A stretch of DNA of 49,832 nucleotides from an uncultured Pseudomonadota bacterium (GTDB taxonomy: Bacteria > Pseudomonadota > Alphaproteobacteria > Rs-D84): NCBI GenBank assembly GCA_947303585.1, contig CAMYYT010000006.1:1-49832 (forward strand), in the 5' to 3' direction. The position numbers and the translations under genes are program-made. The notes beneath the pieces are model-generated. The model worked only from the letters and a program-made list of their open reading frames with translations. It did no database searches and was not told the DNA's origin. Shown piece by piece: positions 8,325 through 15,665 of this stretch; the first letter of the stretch is position 1, and every line of letters starts with the position of its first letter.

Positions 8325-9521
8325 CTATCCGCATATTGCGTTCGCAACGTTATTGATTGCGCGATAAGTGCTACTATCCATGATGTGCGTGTACCCTTCG
8401 GTGGTGGTTATACGGGAATGCCCGGCCGCTTCTTTCATAGCCGCCATATTTTCGCCTATATTCGCCCCCATACTGATGAAAGAATGCCGCAGATCGTGTA
8501 TTCGCATGTGCGGAAGTTTTGCGTATTCCAACGCCCATTCAAACGGTTTGCGGATGTTATTTATCGGACGGCGAATATTGCCCACGCCTGGGAATACATA
8601 TTTGCTTCCCAATGCCTTGGCTTCATCCAGCGCAGACTGCAAATATGGTATAACCGCATCGCATAACTTCACATCCCTGGCACCGGTCTTACTGTCTTTC
8701 AAGTGTATCACTTTGTGCATCAGGACGACTTCATCTACTTCCAGTCCCGTTATTTCGGATGCTCGACATCCGGTCAGCATTAACACCCGCAGCGCGTTGA
8801 ATAACCGCGGATGCATTCTGGACGCTTTTGGCCCGACATCCAGCGCATGCGATAATGCACGATATCCTTCTTGATCAAGTATCTGTGGTTTATATACCTT
8901 GTTTGCACCTTTGCGAACATATTTGCATGGATTAGTATTACGATCCACGTATTTATACATTTCGCACCAGTCCCAGAAATTTGAAAATAACGACAATGCT
9001 TTATTTGCGGTTGAAAACGATATCTTTTTCACCCATTTAGCATAGGCGTCCATTACATGTTTTTCTTCTATCTGGCGCATGTATAATTTATCAAACATGG
9101 GCCCCAGGTATAATCGATATTCGCCCCAATTGGAATCTTGCGTTCTTGGTTTCTTGTAAACCTTGGCATATTTTTCCATGTATTGGGGAAATAGATCTTC
9201 GAATTTTTCGCCAAGATCTTCCTGTTGTTCTGTTTTTTCGCGACGCGGGTCTTGCCCATTGGCAATTTGACGCCGCAAATTCCACGCCATTTCACGAATG
9301 TCTTTGATTGAATAATCGTTATATCGCCCGATATAAAGATTGCATTTCTTGTTATCGATTTTACATCCCAAGAAAAATCTGATTGCGCGCGTTGATGCGG
9401 AATATCGCAGAAACAATCCGGGGATTGTTCCATCGCTTACCTGTAAATTTACATCAGAACGCAACAAATGTATCCAAGTATCCCGAAATGGCTTTGTATA
9501 GCATTTCCATTGCTTTTCCAT
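8325..9521 (-). CDS. Tyrosine recombinase / phage-type integrase
   Basis: This 398-residue protein has an N-terminal arm-type-binding region of the DUF4102 style (FLGCKIDNKKCNLYIGRYND), a SAM-like core-binding domain around residues 100-190, and a catalytic domain with the R-H-R-H-Y set: R in LTGCRASEI (about 250), HDLRHSF (about 345), H in HSRITTTEG and Y in EGYTH (about 374). It should catalyse site-specific integration and excision by a covalent phosphotyrosine intermediate. The start at 9521 is chosen because AAGGAG lies 8 bases before it; a longer reading to 9560 has no such site. It is downstream of the excisionase-like gene and points toward the defence operon, so it probably mobilises that island. 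Confidence 0.93.
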   Translation of the reverse strand: MEKQWKCYTKPFRDTWIHLLRSDVNLQVSDGTIPGLFLRYSASTRAIRFFLGCKIDNKKCNLYIGRYNDYSIKDIREMAWNLRRQIANGQDPRREKTEQQEDLGEKFEDLFPQYMEKYAKVYKKPRTQDSNWGEYRLYLGPMFDKLYMRQIEEKHVMDAYAKWVKKISFSTANKALSLFSNFWDWCEMYKYVDRNTNPCKYVRKGANKVYKPQILDQEGYRALSHALDVGPKASRMHPRLFNALRVLMLTGCRASEITGLEVDEVVLMHKVIHLKDSKTGARDVKLCDAVIPYLQSALDEAKALGSKYVFPGVGNIRRPINNIRKPFEWALEYAKLPHMRIHDLRHSFISMGANIGENMAAMKEAAGHSRITTTEGYTHIMDSSTYRAINNVANAICG

Positions 9522-9542
9522 ATGTGTAACTCCTTTGGTTGC

Positions 9543-9564
9543 GACTACACAGTGCGACACACAA
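9543..9564. repeat. CTACAC/GACACAC motif upstream of integrase
   Basis: GACTACAC followed after five bases by GACACAC lies just before the integrase start. It resembles the repeats at 11406-11483 and 19264-19284 and the GATACAC units near 7573, which may make it part of one recognition family. This is a pattern observation only. Confidence 0.3.
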
Positions 9565-9586
9565 ATAAAATAGCAAGTAAAAACAA

Positions 9587-9799
9587 CTAGTTTTTACCAT
9601 TTCTTTGTTGTTCCAACCATTCGTTAACCTCTGACAAGCGATATCTAACCGCTCGGCCAATTTTGTAATAGGCTGGTCCGGTCCCCTGTGCACGATATTG
9701 GCTTAATGCCGAAATAGATGATCCGAGATATTCTGCCAATTGTTTTGGTGTAAAAAATCTATCTAAGTTTCCATGTTCATTTATGTATTGATTTACCAT
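9587..9799 (-). CDS. AlpA/excisionase-like helix-turn-helix protein
   Basis: This 70-residue protein has FFTPKQLAEYLGSSISALSQYR, the MerR-type winged HTH of AlpA and HTH_17 excisionases, followed by GPAYYKIGRAVRYRLSEVNEWL, the usual wing and terminal helix. An AGGAG lies before the ATG. Proteins of this type direct integrase to excision or activate integrase transcription. It is 65 bases upstream of the integrase on the same strand, which supports a recombination directionality or integrase-activator role. Confidence 0.85.
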   Translation of the reverse strand: MVNQYINEHGNLDRFFTPKQLAEYLGSSISALSQYRAQGTGPAYYKIGRAVRYRLSEVNEWLEQQRNGKN

Positions 9800-9885
9800 G
9801 TTTTTCTCCTTTGTTTTTTGGTGAATCTTACAGAATCAAAAAACGTCATTAAGAATCATTAAATGCTGTAACGATTTTTAATATC

Positions 9886-9895
9886 TGTACGTACA
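9886..9895. repeat. 10-bp palindrome TGTACGTACA
   Basis: A perfect palindrome lies upstream of the excisionase-like gene. Its first eight bases (TGTACGTA) recur at 8083-8090 on the other side of the int/xis pair. It may be a regulator or recombinase site. Confidence 0.3.
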
Positions 9896-9962
9896 ATTTA
9901 TAGCACATTAAAAAACAAAAACCTTCTAAAAACCGCAGAAAATCGCACTTTTTTGACAATCT

Positions 9963-10006
9963 AAAAGCAATCAAAAACTAGTAAAAACTATCAAAAACAA
10001 TCAAAA
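9963..10006. promoter_or_regulatory. Phased A-tracts: predicted intrinsically curved DNA
   Basis: Five A-tracts of 4-5 bases start at 9963, 9973, 9983, 9993 and 10003, an exact 10-base spacing within a degenerate AATCAAAAAC repeat. A-tracts in phase with the helix bend DNA. The bend lies between the excisionase-like gene and the promoter at 10156, and could act as a promoter upstream element or an architectural site for recombination. Apart from this, the 9800-10155 stretch holds the 9886 palindrome and the hairpin at 10063. Confidence 0.6.
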
Positions 10007-10062
10007 GCAATAATAAATACAACAATATTAAATTATATGATTTTTTGTTCATCGGCGTCACT

Positions 10063-10084
10063 CGGTCAAAAAACGACCGTTTTT
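10063..10084 (+). terminator. Terminator-like hairpin before cassette 1
   Basis: CGGTC and GACCG are separated by a seven-base loop and followed by five T. It would insulate the cassette 1 promoter from upstream plus-strand transcription. Confidence 0.5.
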
Positions 10085-10155
10085 ACCAGATGTAATTTTG
10101 ATAGAAAAAGCATATATTTTTTTATTAAAAACTACTGTTGCTTATCCATATTATA

Positions 10156-10184
10156 TTGATTTTTTTGTTGTTTTGTGGTATAAT
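10156..10184 (+). promoter_or_regulatory. Cassette 1 promoter
   Basis: TTGATT (10156-10161), a 17-base spacer and TATAAT (10179-10184) preceded by TGTGG. The same -35, spacing and -10 recur at 19375-19403 and 40456-40484. Confidence 0.7.
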
Positions 10185-10199
10185 ACTCTTAACTTCAAA

Positions 10200-10247
10200 G
10201 GCACATTTTGTGCCGTTTTTTATTGCCCGCTTTATGCGGGCTTTTTT
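10200..10247 (+). terminator. Tandem leader hairpins (cassette 1)
   Basis: The first hairpin is GGCACA/TGTGCC (10200-10214) followed by T-rich sequence. The second is GCCCGC/GCGGGC (10225-10241) followed by six T. Both lie between the promoter at 10156 and the RBS at 10255, so most transcripts should stop here unless read-through is allowed. This suggests attenuation or antitermination. The leader is almost duplicated at 19419-19466. Confidence 0.65.
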
Positions 10248-10267
10248 CGTTTAACAAAGGAGATAAA

Positions 10268-10918
10268 ATGAAAAAATCAAATATTATTGTTTCAGACATA
10301 ACATGTATGAAAGAGAAATTTTGTATTGCCGGTTTTGACACATATGAAAAACGCATGAAGCGTCTAATGATTGATGGTGGATACTGGGACGAAAATCAAA
10401 TTCCAAAAACTTATTGTCAAATAATGGTTGAAAACGAACCTTTTGACGAACCGCGCGATTACCCACATAGAACCGAAGATGTAAACATAAATTATAATTC
10501 CATAGAAATTATAAAATTTTTTGAACCAGGCAAAGAATTAGCCGATTGTTTAAAGGATACAGTTTCAAAAGATATTCAATCTATATTTAATCATCATGTA
10601 AAAGAAAAATCTTATGTGTTGCAAAATACAAAATGTCCGTCATTAGGGGCAATTGTAATCTCTGCACGCGATATTGAATTTTTCACAGAAGAGGGCAAAT
10701 TGCGTGCCAGCATAACCGACTTTTCTAAACAAAAATATGACATGAAAGTCAGTTGCAAATATTTACGGGACATTTTTGATAAAACTAAAGATGTTGTTGT
10801 GTTGAATAACATGGTTGCTGAATCACAATATGCACATTGCAGAATTGGTTTGGCGCGTAAATTTTTGATTCAGGAAAATCATTGCTATTTAATGCTTAAT
10901 GGGCTATTTTTATACTGA
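10268..10918 (+). CDS. Uncharacterised protein, possibly dual-OB type, cargo of cassette 1
   Basis: This 216-residue protein starts MKKSNIIVSDITCMKEKFCIAG. AAAGGAG lies 6 bases upstream, which favours this start over an upstream in-frame ATG. The opening VSDITCM..FCIAGFD resembles the N-terminus of proteins annotated as dual OB-containing domains that occur beside DUF488 genes; this is from memory and weak. The rest is mixed alpha/beta with no signal peptide or membrane helix and no catalytic motif I recognise. Its stop is one base before the DUF488 start, so the two are co-translated. Confidence 0.6.
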   Translation: MKKSNIIVSDITCMKEKFCIAGFDTYEKRMKRLMIDGGYWDENQIPKTYCQIMVENEPFDEPRDYPHRTEDVNINYNSIEIIKFFEPGKELADCLKDTVSKDIQSIFNHHVKEKSYVLQNTKCPSLGAIVISARDIEFFTEEGKLRASITDFSKQKYDMKVSCKYLRDIFDKTKDVVVLNNMVAESQYAHCRIGLARKFLIQENHCYLMLNGLFLY

Positions 10919-10919
10919 T

Positions 10920-11345
10920 ATGACAAAGATATTCACGATTGGTTTCAGTGGTAAAACCCCAGAAGCATTTCTGGATGTGTTGAATGCGGCACGCATAAGT
11001 TGTGTTTGGGATATCCGCCAATGGCGGACCAGCACCTATGTCCCATATTATAACGGTGATAATTTAGCAAAAGTTTTGAGCAATCGCTATGAATATCATC
11101 CAGAATTTGCGCCAACTTCTGATATTTTAGCGGCGTATAAAGATAAAAAAATTACATGGGCAGAATACGAAAAAATGTATCGCGAATTATTGCAAAAACG
11201 CAATCCGTTGCAAAAGTGCGATATATCAAAACTTGATAGGATATGTTTGTTGTGTACAGAAAAATCTGCAATACAATGTCATCGCAGATTAGCCGCCGAA
11301 TATATTACAGCACAATTACCAGATATTGAAATTGTGCATTTATAA
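10920..11345 (+). CDS. DUF488 family protein, copy 1
   Basis: This 141-residue protein has the DUF488 hallmarks: N-terminal FTIGFSGKTPEAFLDVL, a central VWDIRQWR, and C-terminal CLLCTEKSAIQCHRRLAAEY with conserved Cys and His. The start at 10920 is taken by comparison with copy 2 and because it follows the preceding stop by one base (TGATATG). The function of DUF488 is not established. Copy 2 at 20875 is highly similar at nucleotide level and has the same junction to its own upstream gene, so the two arose by duplication or repeated acquisition of a cassette. Confidence 0.9.
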   Translation: MTKIFTIGFSGKTPEAFLDVLNAARISCVWDIRQWRTSTYVPYYNGDNLAKVLSNRYEYHPEFAPTSDILAAYKDKKITWAEYEKMYRELLQKRNPLQKCDISKLDRICLLCTEKSAIQCHRRLAAEYITAQLPDIEIVHL

Positions 11346-11357
11346 AAAAAATTCCGT

Positions 11358-11384
11358 GCACCAATTTTTAGGGGGTGCTTTTTT
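11358..11384 (+). terminator. Terminator of cassette 1
   Basis: GCACC and GGTGC are separated by an 11-base loop and followed by six T, 13 bases after the DUF488 stop. Confidence 0.6.
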
Positions 11385-11405
11385 GTTTGCTTTGGATACA
11401 TCTAG

Positions 11406-11492
11406 CTACACGACGACACAATTTTTTTGCTACACAAGGGCTACACAACAAAAATTGGCTACACGCTGGATACACGGCTACACAATTCGCAA
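11406..11492. repeat. CTACAC repeat cluster
   Basis: Copies of G(C/A)TACAC occur near 11405, 11429, 11439, 11457, 11468 and 11476. The last extends to GGCTACACAATTCGCAA (11476-11492), nearly repeated at 19264-19293. No ORF covers it. It may be a recombinase or regulator binding array, or a scar of repeated insertion. It lies in the gene-free stretch 11346-11986, which also holds a terminator (11358), a DUF433 remnant (11641), a second terminator (11745) and the riboswitch region. Confidence 0.5.
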
Positions 11493-11640
11493 ACGCTTGA
11501 ATTCTGCACAACACACGATGTTGATAAAAATTTTTTATAAAATTCTATGACCTCCTGTTAATCCGTATGTCAGTTTAGCAGATGGGTTGGCTTCGGTGTT
11601 ATTTTGACATTTTTGCCTGAATTCTGCTAGGTTGACATAT

Positions 11641-11721
11641 CTACACCGGATAACGCTGCAAAATCTTTTCAATACTTTTACCCAAACTAAGTAAATCTAA
11701 GATATCGCGTGTTCGACATAT
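11641..11721 (-). pseudogene. DUF433 antitoxin-like remnant
   Basis: The minus-strand frame ending in TAG at 11643-11641 reads TRDILDLLSLGKSIEKILQRYP, close to the DUF433 core (TR..DILDLL..G.S.EEIL.DYP). It lacks the residues between TR and DIL, stops right after YPV and has no start or RBS, so it looks like a decayed fragment of a VapB-like antitoxin gene. Confidence 0.45.
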
Positions 11722-11744
11722 GCTTATACATCTGAGCCAAGATT

Positions 11745-11768
11745 TCCGCAGATTTCTGCGGATTTTTT
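11745..11768 (+). terminator. Strong orphan terminator
   Basis: TCCGCAGA and TCTGCGGA form an 8-bp stem with a TT loop, followed by six T. It isolates the riboswitch promoter at 11890 from upstream reading. Confidence 0.65.
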
Positions 11769-11889
11769 AATGTTTTTTTACACGACCATTTTTTAACAAA
11801 AACATACCAAAGTTCGCAAATATACCCCAATGTTCGTTATAAAAACATATATTTACATACGGAATTCATCTGTATTTTCTAATAAATTC

Positions 11890-11918
11890 TTGAATAATAA
11901 TTTGGCCCATGTTATAAT
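11890..11918 (+). promoter_or_regulatory. metK promoter
   Basis: TTGAAT (11890-11895), a 17-base spacer and TATAAT (11913-11918). Predicted start of transcription is near 11925, immediately before the riboswitch aptamer. Confidence 0.7.
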
Positions 11919-11928
11919 ACTATCAATC

Positions 11929-11979
11929 AAGGTGGATTTAACCTGACTTGTCCTACCTTTAAATGGACTAAACAAGGAG
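11929..11979 (+). promoter_or_regulatory. SAM-II riboswitch
   Basis: The RNA matches the SAM-II (metA-type) consensus as I know it. P1 is AAGGU paired with ACCUU, enclosing GAUUUAACC; then UAAAUG, a GGAC that can pair with GUCC in the first loop to form the pseudoknot, CUAAA, and AAGGAG at the 3' end. In SAM-II the pseudoknot formed with SAM hides the Shine-Dalgarno. Here AAGGAG (11974-11979) is the RBS of the short ORF at 11987, with metK next. Repression of SAM synthesis when SAM is abundant is the expected logic. Confidence 0.82.
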
Positions 11980-11986
11980 TTGTTAT

Positions 11987-12142
11987 ATGCAATTTTTCCT
12001 ATACTTTATGCCGCATTTTGCACAGTGCAATTCTGCCTGTGTTGGTAGCTATATGAATCCACCTTTGGTTCTTATTGCAAAAACCAAAGGAGTGAATTAT
12101 GCAAAGAACAGCAGAAGCGGTGTCGCTTGGACACCCAGATAA
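11987..12142 (+). CDS. 51-residue leader ORF overlapping metK
   Basis: ATG at 11987 is 7 bases after the riboswitch AAGGAG and opens a 51-codon frame that ends at 12142, 41 bases inside metK in another frame. The peptide starts MQFFLYFMPHFAQCNSACVG and resembles nothing I know. Ribosomes on this frame would melt the hairpin at 12062-12090 that holds the metK RBS, so it may couple riboswitch state to metK translation. Existence is supported only by RBS placement and length. Confidence 0.5.
   Translation: MQFFLYFMPHFAQCNSACVGSYMNPPLVLIAKTKGVNYAKNSRSGVAWTPR
12062..12092 (+). promoter_or_regulatory. Hairpin sequestering the metK ribosome binding site
   Basis: CCTTTGGTT (12062-12070) pairs perfectly with AACCAAAGG (12082-12090). 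The metK Shine-Dalgarno AAAGGAG is 12086-12092, so most of it is in the 3' arm, six bases before the ATG at 12099. Confidence 0.65.
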
Positions 12143-13109
12143 AGTAGCCGATTACATTTCCAGTTACATTTTGGATCGGTTAATCGAGCAAGATCCACAG
12201 GTCAAATATGCCGTTGAGGTCTTGATAAAAGACAACAATGTCGTTCTTGGGGGCGAAGTTACCACCTCTGCCCCACTCGGTGATTTGACCGCCTATGTTA
12301 AGGCCGCCCTTGCCGAAATCGGGTACGATGACCGATACGCATCGATATGGGGCGATTTGGCCATTAACCCAGCGCAAATAAAGGTTACCAATTTAATTGG
12401 CGTACAATCCGCAGATATCAATCGTGGAGTTGTCGCTGACGGCTGGGGTGACCAAGGGGTATTTGTTGGCTATGCCTGCCAAGGTGACGGCAAGATAAAT
12501 CGGGAATTGTATTTGGCCCGAAAGCTGAACAAAGCCCTGTATGAAAAGGCACGACAATCCGACAATCTTGGTATAGATATCAAGACACAAATCACATTGA
12601 ATGACGATAAGATTGAAACCGCTATTGTGGCAATACCGATGCAGCACGATGAAGATCTGACGGATTTTGTGATTTCTGTCCTAGGCGAAAAGCCAGCGCA
12701 CATCATCATAAACGGCACTGGACGTTATACATATCATGGTTCCATCGCAGACTGTGGTATTACAGGACGTAAATTGGCCTGTGACTTTTATTCTACCGCT
12801 TGCCCGATTGGTGGCGGCAGTCCATGGACCAAAGATCCTAGCAAGGCAGATTTAACCCTTAATGTGTATGCTCGTATCCTGGCGTGCGAAAATCTGGCCG
12901 ACAACGATGAATGCTTTGTTTACCTGTCTTCGTGCATCGGACGTGCCGAGTTGCCCAGTGGCCTGATTAAAACAATTAAAAACGGCATTGTTTCCTATCG
13001 GGATCTCTGGTGCAATCAAAAACCAAGCATACTTATTCGTGCTTATGGCTTAGATAAACCAATCTATGCTAAACTATGTGGCAAGGGTATATCTGGCATA
13101 CATAATTAA
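12099..13109 (+). CDS. metK: S-adenosylmethionine synthetase, short divergent form
   Basis: The enzyme makes SAM from methionine and ATP. This 336-residue protein (family about 380-400) keeps the key motifs: GHPDK at 11-15 (catalytic His and Mg-binding Asp), GDQG..GYA, the K of IKTQIT, GITGRK, and TKDPSKAD in place of GKDPxKxD. The length loss falls in the central and C-terminal parts. The start follows AAAGGAG. Codon and base use are visibly more GC-rich than flanking genes, which points to transfer. It is controlled by the SAM-II riboswitch at 11929. Its neighbours are accessory genes rather than methionine genes; supplying SAM to a mobile methyltransferase is one possible role. Confidence 0.88.
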   Translation: MQRTAEAVSLGHPDKVADYISSYILDRLIEQDPQVKYAVEVLIKDNNVVLGGEVTTSAPLGDLTAYVKAALAEIGYDDRYASIWGDLAINPAQIKVTNLIGVQSADINRGVVADGWGDQGVFVGYACQGDGKINRELYLARKLNKALYEKARQSDNLGIDIKTQITLNDDKIETAIVAIPMQHDEDLTDFVISVLGEKPAHIIINGTGRYTYHGSIADCGITGRKLACDFYSTACPIGGGSPWTKDPSKADLTLNVYARILACENLADNDECFVYLSSCIGRAELPSGLIKTIKNGIVSYRDLWCNQKPSILIRAYGLDKPIYAKLCGKGISGIHN

Positions 13110-13132
13110 AAAGGTGCCGTTTGGCACCTTTT
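13109..13132. terminator. Bidirectional terminator between metK and the DUF2779 gene
   Basis: AAAAGGTGCC and GGCACCTTTT form a 10-bp stem with loop GTTT; the A and T runs serve both strands. The same sequence, slightly changed, closes the ADP-ribosylglycohydrolase gene at 18088. Confidence 0.8.
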
Positions 13133-14597
13133 ATATACCCAAAATCGCTTTTATAACATCAAGCAACCGAACCATTGCCATTGTATCTTGACCGCAGTAT
13201 TCGTGCAGGTTTGACATCATCTGTTTGCTTTCTTCCGGTGTTTGTTTTCCAGTCATGAATGCCATAAATTGATCGCTAGCCTCGGTTCCATTATGTATTC
13301 CAAGATTTTCATAAGACATTTCTGGCACAAATGCTGGTAATGTTTGTTTGATTGAGGCACTACCATTTTGACATGGTCGATATAATCCACGTGCACGAAA
13401 AGGTATCAACAAATCCAACATTCTGTCGTTTATAGCATTCAATCGCTCTGCATATTCTGGGAAGTCACGAGCCATTTCTGTATTACGGCCTTGCTCAAAT
13501 CCCTGGTTATAAACTATCACAGAACCGGTATTACCAATCGTTTCTATCAACTTTCTTATCAGTCCTGGTCTTGGATCTGTGGTTTGATCGTTATGTAAGT
13601 ATTCATAGTGTTCGAGTTCGCCACCAGGGGTACGTTGAACGTGCAAAGAAAACTGGAAGCATATTTGTTGATAAGGTCTGGAATTATCAAACATCGGTAC
13701 CGCTGGCATTATTGATTCATAATCCAGAAAATAAAGCGGCCACTTCAAACCGTTCATAAAATCATGTAAGATATCCTTGTTTATAACATCTACATTATCC
13801 AGGAAAGCTTCTATGTCACCAGCATGCATTTGTTTTTCACGGACTTCTGCTGGAACGTTATGCAGGTCAGCCCCATATTTGGAATAGACTTCATCGGCCA
13901 AAGCCCCCTTGAAAGCATCGAATACAGAATATTGGGGTACATCTTTCCAACAATGACATTTATATCCACATTCGTAAAACTTATTGCATTTGGTCTTAGA
14001 TATTGCAATTCCTAGTTCCGGTCCAGCTAAGATTTCTCTGATACGATCAATTTCATGCTGTACGGTTTCAATATCTTGTAAATCTTCTGTTACATCATGC
14101 AAGGCGAATAATTGTTCCAAATCTAAATTCCCATGACGAACATATTCTTTATTTAACGTCATGATAAAACAATTACGAACATTAATTCCGCATTTGGTAA
14201 ATACATAACGTTGAAAAGATGCGTCTAAGTAATGATAATCGTGAGGTTCTGTGGTTGATTTAACTTCTATTATATCCCATGTTCCATCATTGTTGTTACG
14301 CAAAATATCCACAGCACAATATTCACCTGTATCAGTACTTAATGTTGCTTCATAAATAAATGGCACGTTTCCTGATATTGCTGATTTAGTTTGTGTAATT
14401 GCAGTATCTTCCCATGGTTTAGCGACAATACGAACACCGCCTGGGAATCTATTACAAGCCAATTCACCAACCGCGGCCCCATTATCTAATACTGCCTGAT
14501 TCATTTCTGGCTGCAAATCTTTGCGGTATTTCTTGAGCCACAACGCATTAGGGCATTTTATTCCAAGTACATAATCTGATTTTGATATTCTAAACAT
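13131..14597 (-). CDS. DUF2779 protein, Cas4-like nuclease fused to DEDD-type exonuclease-like domain
   Basis: This 488-residue protein starts MFRISKSDYVLGIKCPNALWL, typical of DUF2779. The N-terminal half has a PD-(D/E)xK-like core (VDILRNNNDG..DIIEVKS) and cysteines at about 15 plus the cluster CNKFYECGYKCHCW, arranged as in Cas4-type iron-sulphur nucleases. The C-terminal DUF2779 part has FLDYES (DxE), YNQGFEQ and YCGQDTMAM, consistent with an RNase H-fold exonuclease. The function is unproven; a DNA repair or defence nuclease is likely. The start is 3 bases after the stop of the DUF192 protein gene, so they are coupled. Confidence 0.82.
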   Translation of the reverse strand: MFRISKSDYVLGIKCPNALWLKKYRKDLQPEMNQAVLDNGAAVGELACNRFPGGVRIVAKPWEDTAITQTKSAISGNVPFIYEATLSTDTGEYCAVDILRNNNDGTWDIIEVKSTTEPHDYHYLDASFQRYVFTKCGINVRNCFIMTLNKEYVRHGNLDLEQLFALHDVTEDLQDIETVQHEIDRIREILAGPELGIAISKTKCNKFYECGYKCHCWKDVPQYSVFDAFKGALADEVYSKYGADLHNVPAEVREKQMHAGDIEAFLDNVDVINKDILHDFMNGLKWPLYFLDYESIMPAVPMFDNSRPYQQICFQFSLHVQRTPGGELEHYEYLHNDQTTDPRPGLIRKLIETIGNTGSVIVYNQGFEQGRNTEMARDFPEYAERLNAINDRMLDLLIPFRARGLYRPCQNGSASIKQTLPAFVPEMSYENLGIHNGTEASDQFMAFMTGKQTPEESKQMMSNLHEYCGQDTMAMVRLLDVIKAILGI

Positions 14598-14600
14598 TTC

Positions 14601-15524
14601 TCACTCGTTTTCGGTATTATATCCCATGTCTTTTTTATTTTCAATCTGTTGATTTTGGTGTTTTTTATCTTCAGGTTTTGAGGCATACATGCGTGGCACC
14701 AAAAACTTATTTTTAGCGGATTTAGATTTGAGTTGTACCGTATCACCAACTTGAATATTATTTGTTTCGCATTGCCCACCTTTCAATTCTATAACAAATG
14801 CTACGTTTTGACATTCAATCAAGTCTCTGGATAATGGTTTGGCATTTTTATGTATTTTGATTATCTTACTATTCTGATCCACAAAAACAAAATCAACAGA
14901 TATCCGGGTGTCTGGAGTGAACATCCCGACATTCGTAGGTCCAATTGATGAATAATCATAAACCATGCCAAAAGTATCAGGTATATCATCTACAAAAGCC
15001 AGCCCCCAAGCAGATTCTATTCCATGCCCAATAATAACAGTTTTATAATCAATTTCACGATTATCGTGTGTCAGAAAACGTAATTTGCACTCGTCATACT
15101 CTGACAACAATGTGTGAAAGGTTCTTTTTATAACGTTATTTTCGTTCATTGGTTCCATAGGATAAAATCTAGCCGAAGTGAGATCTAATCTTTGCACGTT
15201 TCCTGTGTCATCAGAAGTTACGACAAATACAGCGTGGTCGCCTTCAGGAGTCTTCGAATTAGTTATCATTAACAATGGCTTTCCGTCTCTTTTGTCCTTC
15301 ATCATAGCGAATTCAACATTGTACATTCCGTTCTTCATAGACTCTAATTTTCCGGTAATGTACTCTTTATAACGTGCTTTTGATTTTATACTATCAAATA
15401 CCCACATTGAATCATATCCAAAATCATCAGGTATTATTTTTATCAGTGTGTCCGCATTATGTGTCAGATAAGATTTTGCTAAAAGTCGCAAAAATCCTTC
15501 TTCTCTAGAATATTTATCTGTCAT
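14601..15524 (-). CDS. Two-part protein with C-terminal DUF192 domain
   Basis: In this 307-residue protein, residues about 145-270 match DUF192 (COG1430): AWGLAFVDDIPDTFGMVYDY, then DTRISVDFVFVDQNSKIIKI and VIELKGGQCETNNIQVGDTV. The first 120 residues look NTF2/SnoaL-like (a helical start with RLLAKSYLTHNADTLI, then a beta-rich part). DUF192 proteins are usually about 150 residues and exported, but no signal peptide is present here. The basic tail has KSKSAKNKF and KPEDKKHQN. AAAGGGA precedes the ATG. It is divergent from the WYL regulator, which may control it, and upstream of the DUF2779 gene. Confidence 0.62.
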   Translation of the reverse strand: MTDKYSREEGFLRLLAKSYLTHNADTLIKIIPDDFGYDSMWVFDSIKSKARYKEYITGKLESMKNGMYNVEFAMMKDKRDGKPLLMITNSKTPEGDHAVFVVTSDDTGNVQRLDLTSARFYPMEPMNENNVIKRTFHTLLSEYDECKLRFLTHDNREIDYKTVIIGHGIESAWGLAFVDDIPDTFGMVYDYSSIGPTNVGMFTPDTRISVDFVFVDQNSKIIKIHKNAKPLSRDLIECQNVAFVIELKGGQCETNNIQVGDTVQLKSKSAKNKFLVPRMYASKPEDKKHQNQQIENKKDMGYNTENE

Positions 15525-15594
15525 TTTGATTCCCTTTATTTATTACAATTATATTACGTATTTTAGTTATTCCAATTGTTTTTACTATAAAGTA

Positions 15595-15608
15595 CGACCA
15601 AAAATGAC
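15595..15608 (+). repeat. 14-bp inverted repeat, left copy
   Basis: CGACCAAAAATGAC lies in the divergent promoter region between the DUF192 gene and the WYL regulator. Its exact reverse complement is at 16680-16693, directly after the WYL stop. GACCA is repeated within the left site (15596-15600 and 15606-15610), so it could be an operator. Confidence 0.55.
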
Positions 15609-15665
15609 CAGTATATCTTGTTTTGTATTCTGATGTGTGATACAATACCAAAAAAAGGAAATATT

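Noticed and set aside
8120..8356. 78-codon plus-strand frame running into the integrase 3' end
   Set aside because: It starts in a T-rich tract, lacks an RBS and overlaps the antisense of a clear integrase gene.
9963..10017. CRISPR-like array from the AATCAAAAAC repeats
   Set aside because: Units of 10 bases with no spacers and no cas genes; the phased A-tract explanation fits better.
11406..11483. CRISPR or integron-type array from the CTACAC units
   Set aside because: Irregular spacing, units too short and no integron integrase; kept only as possible binding sites.
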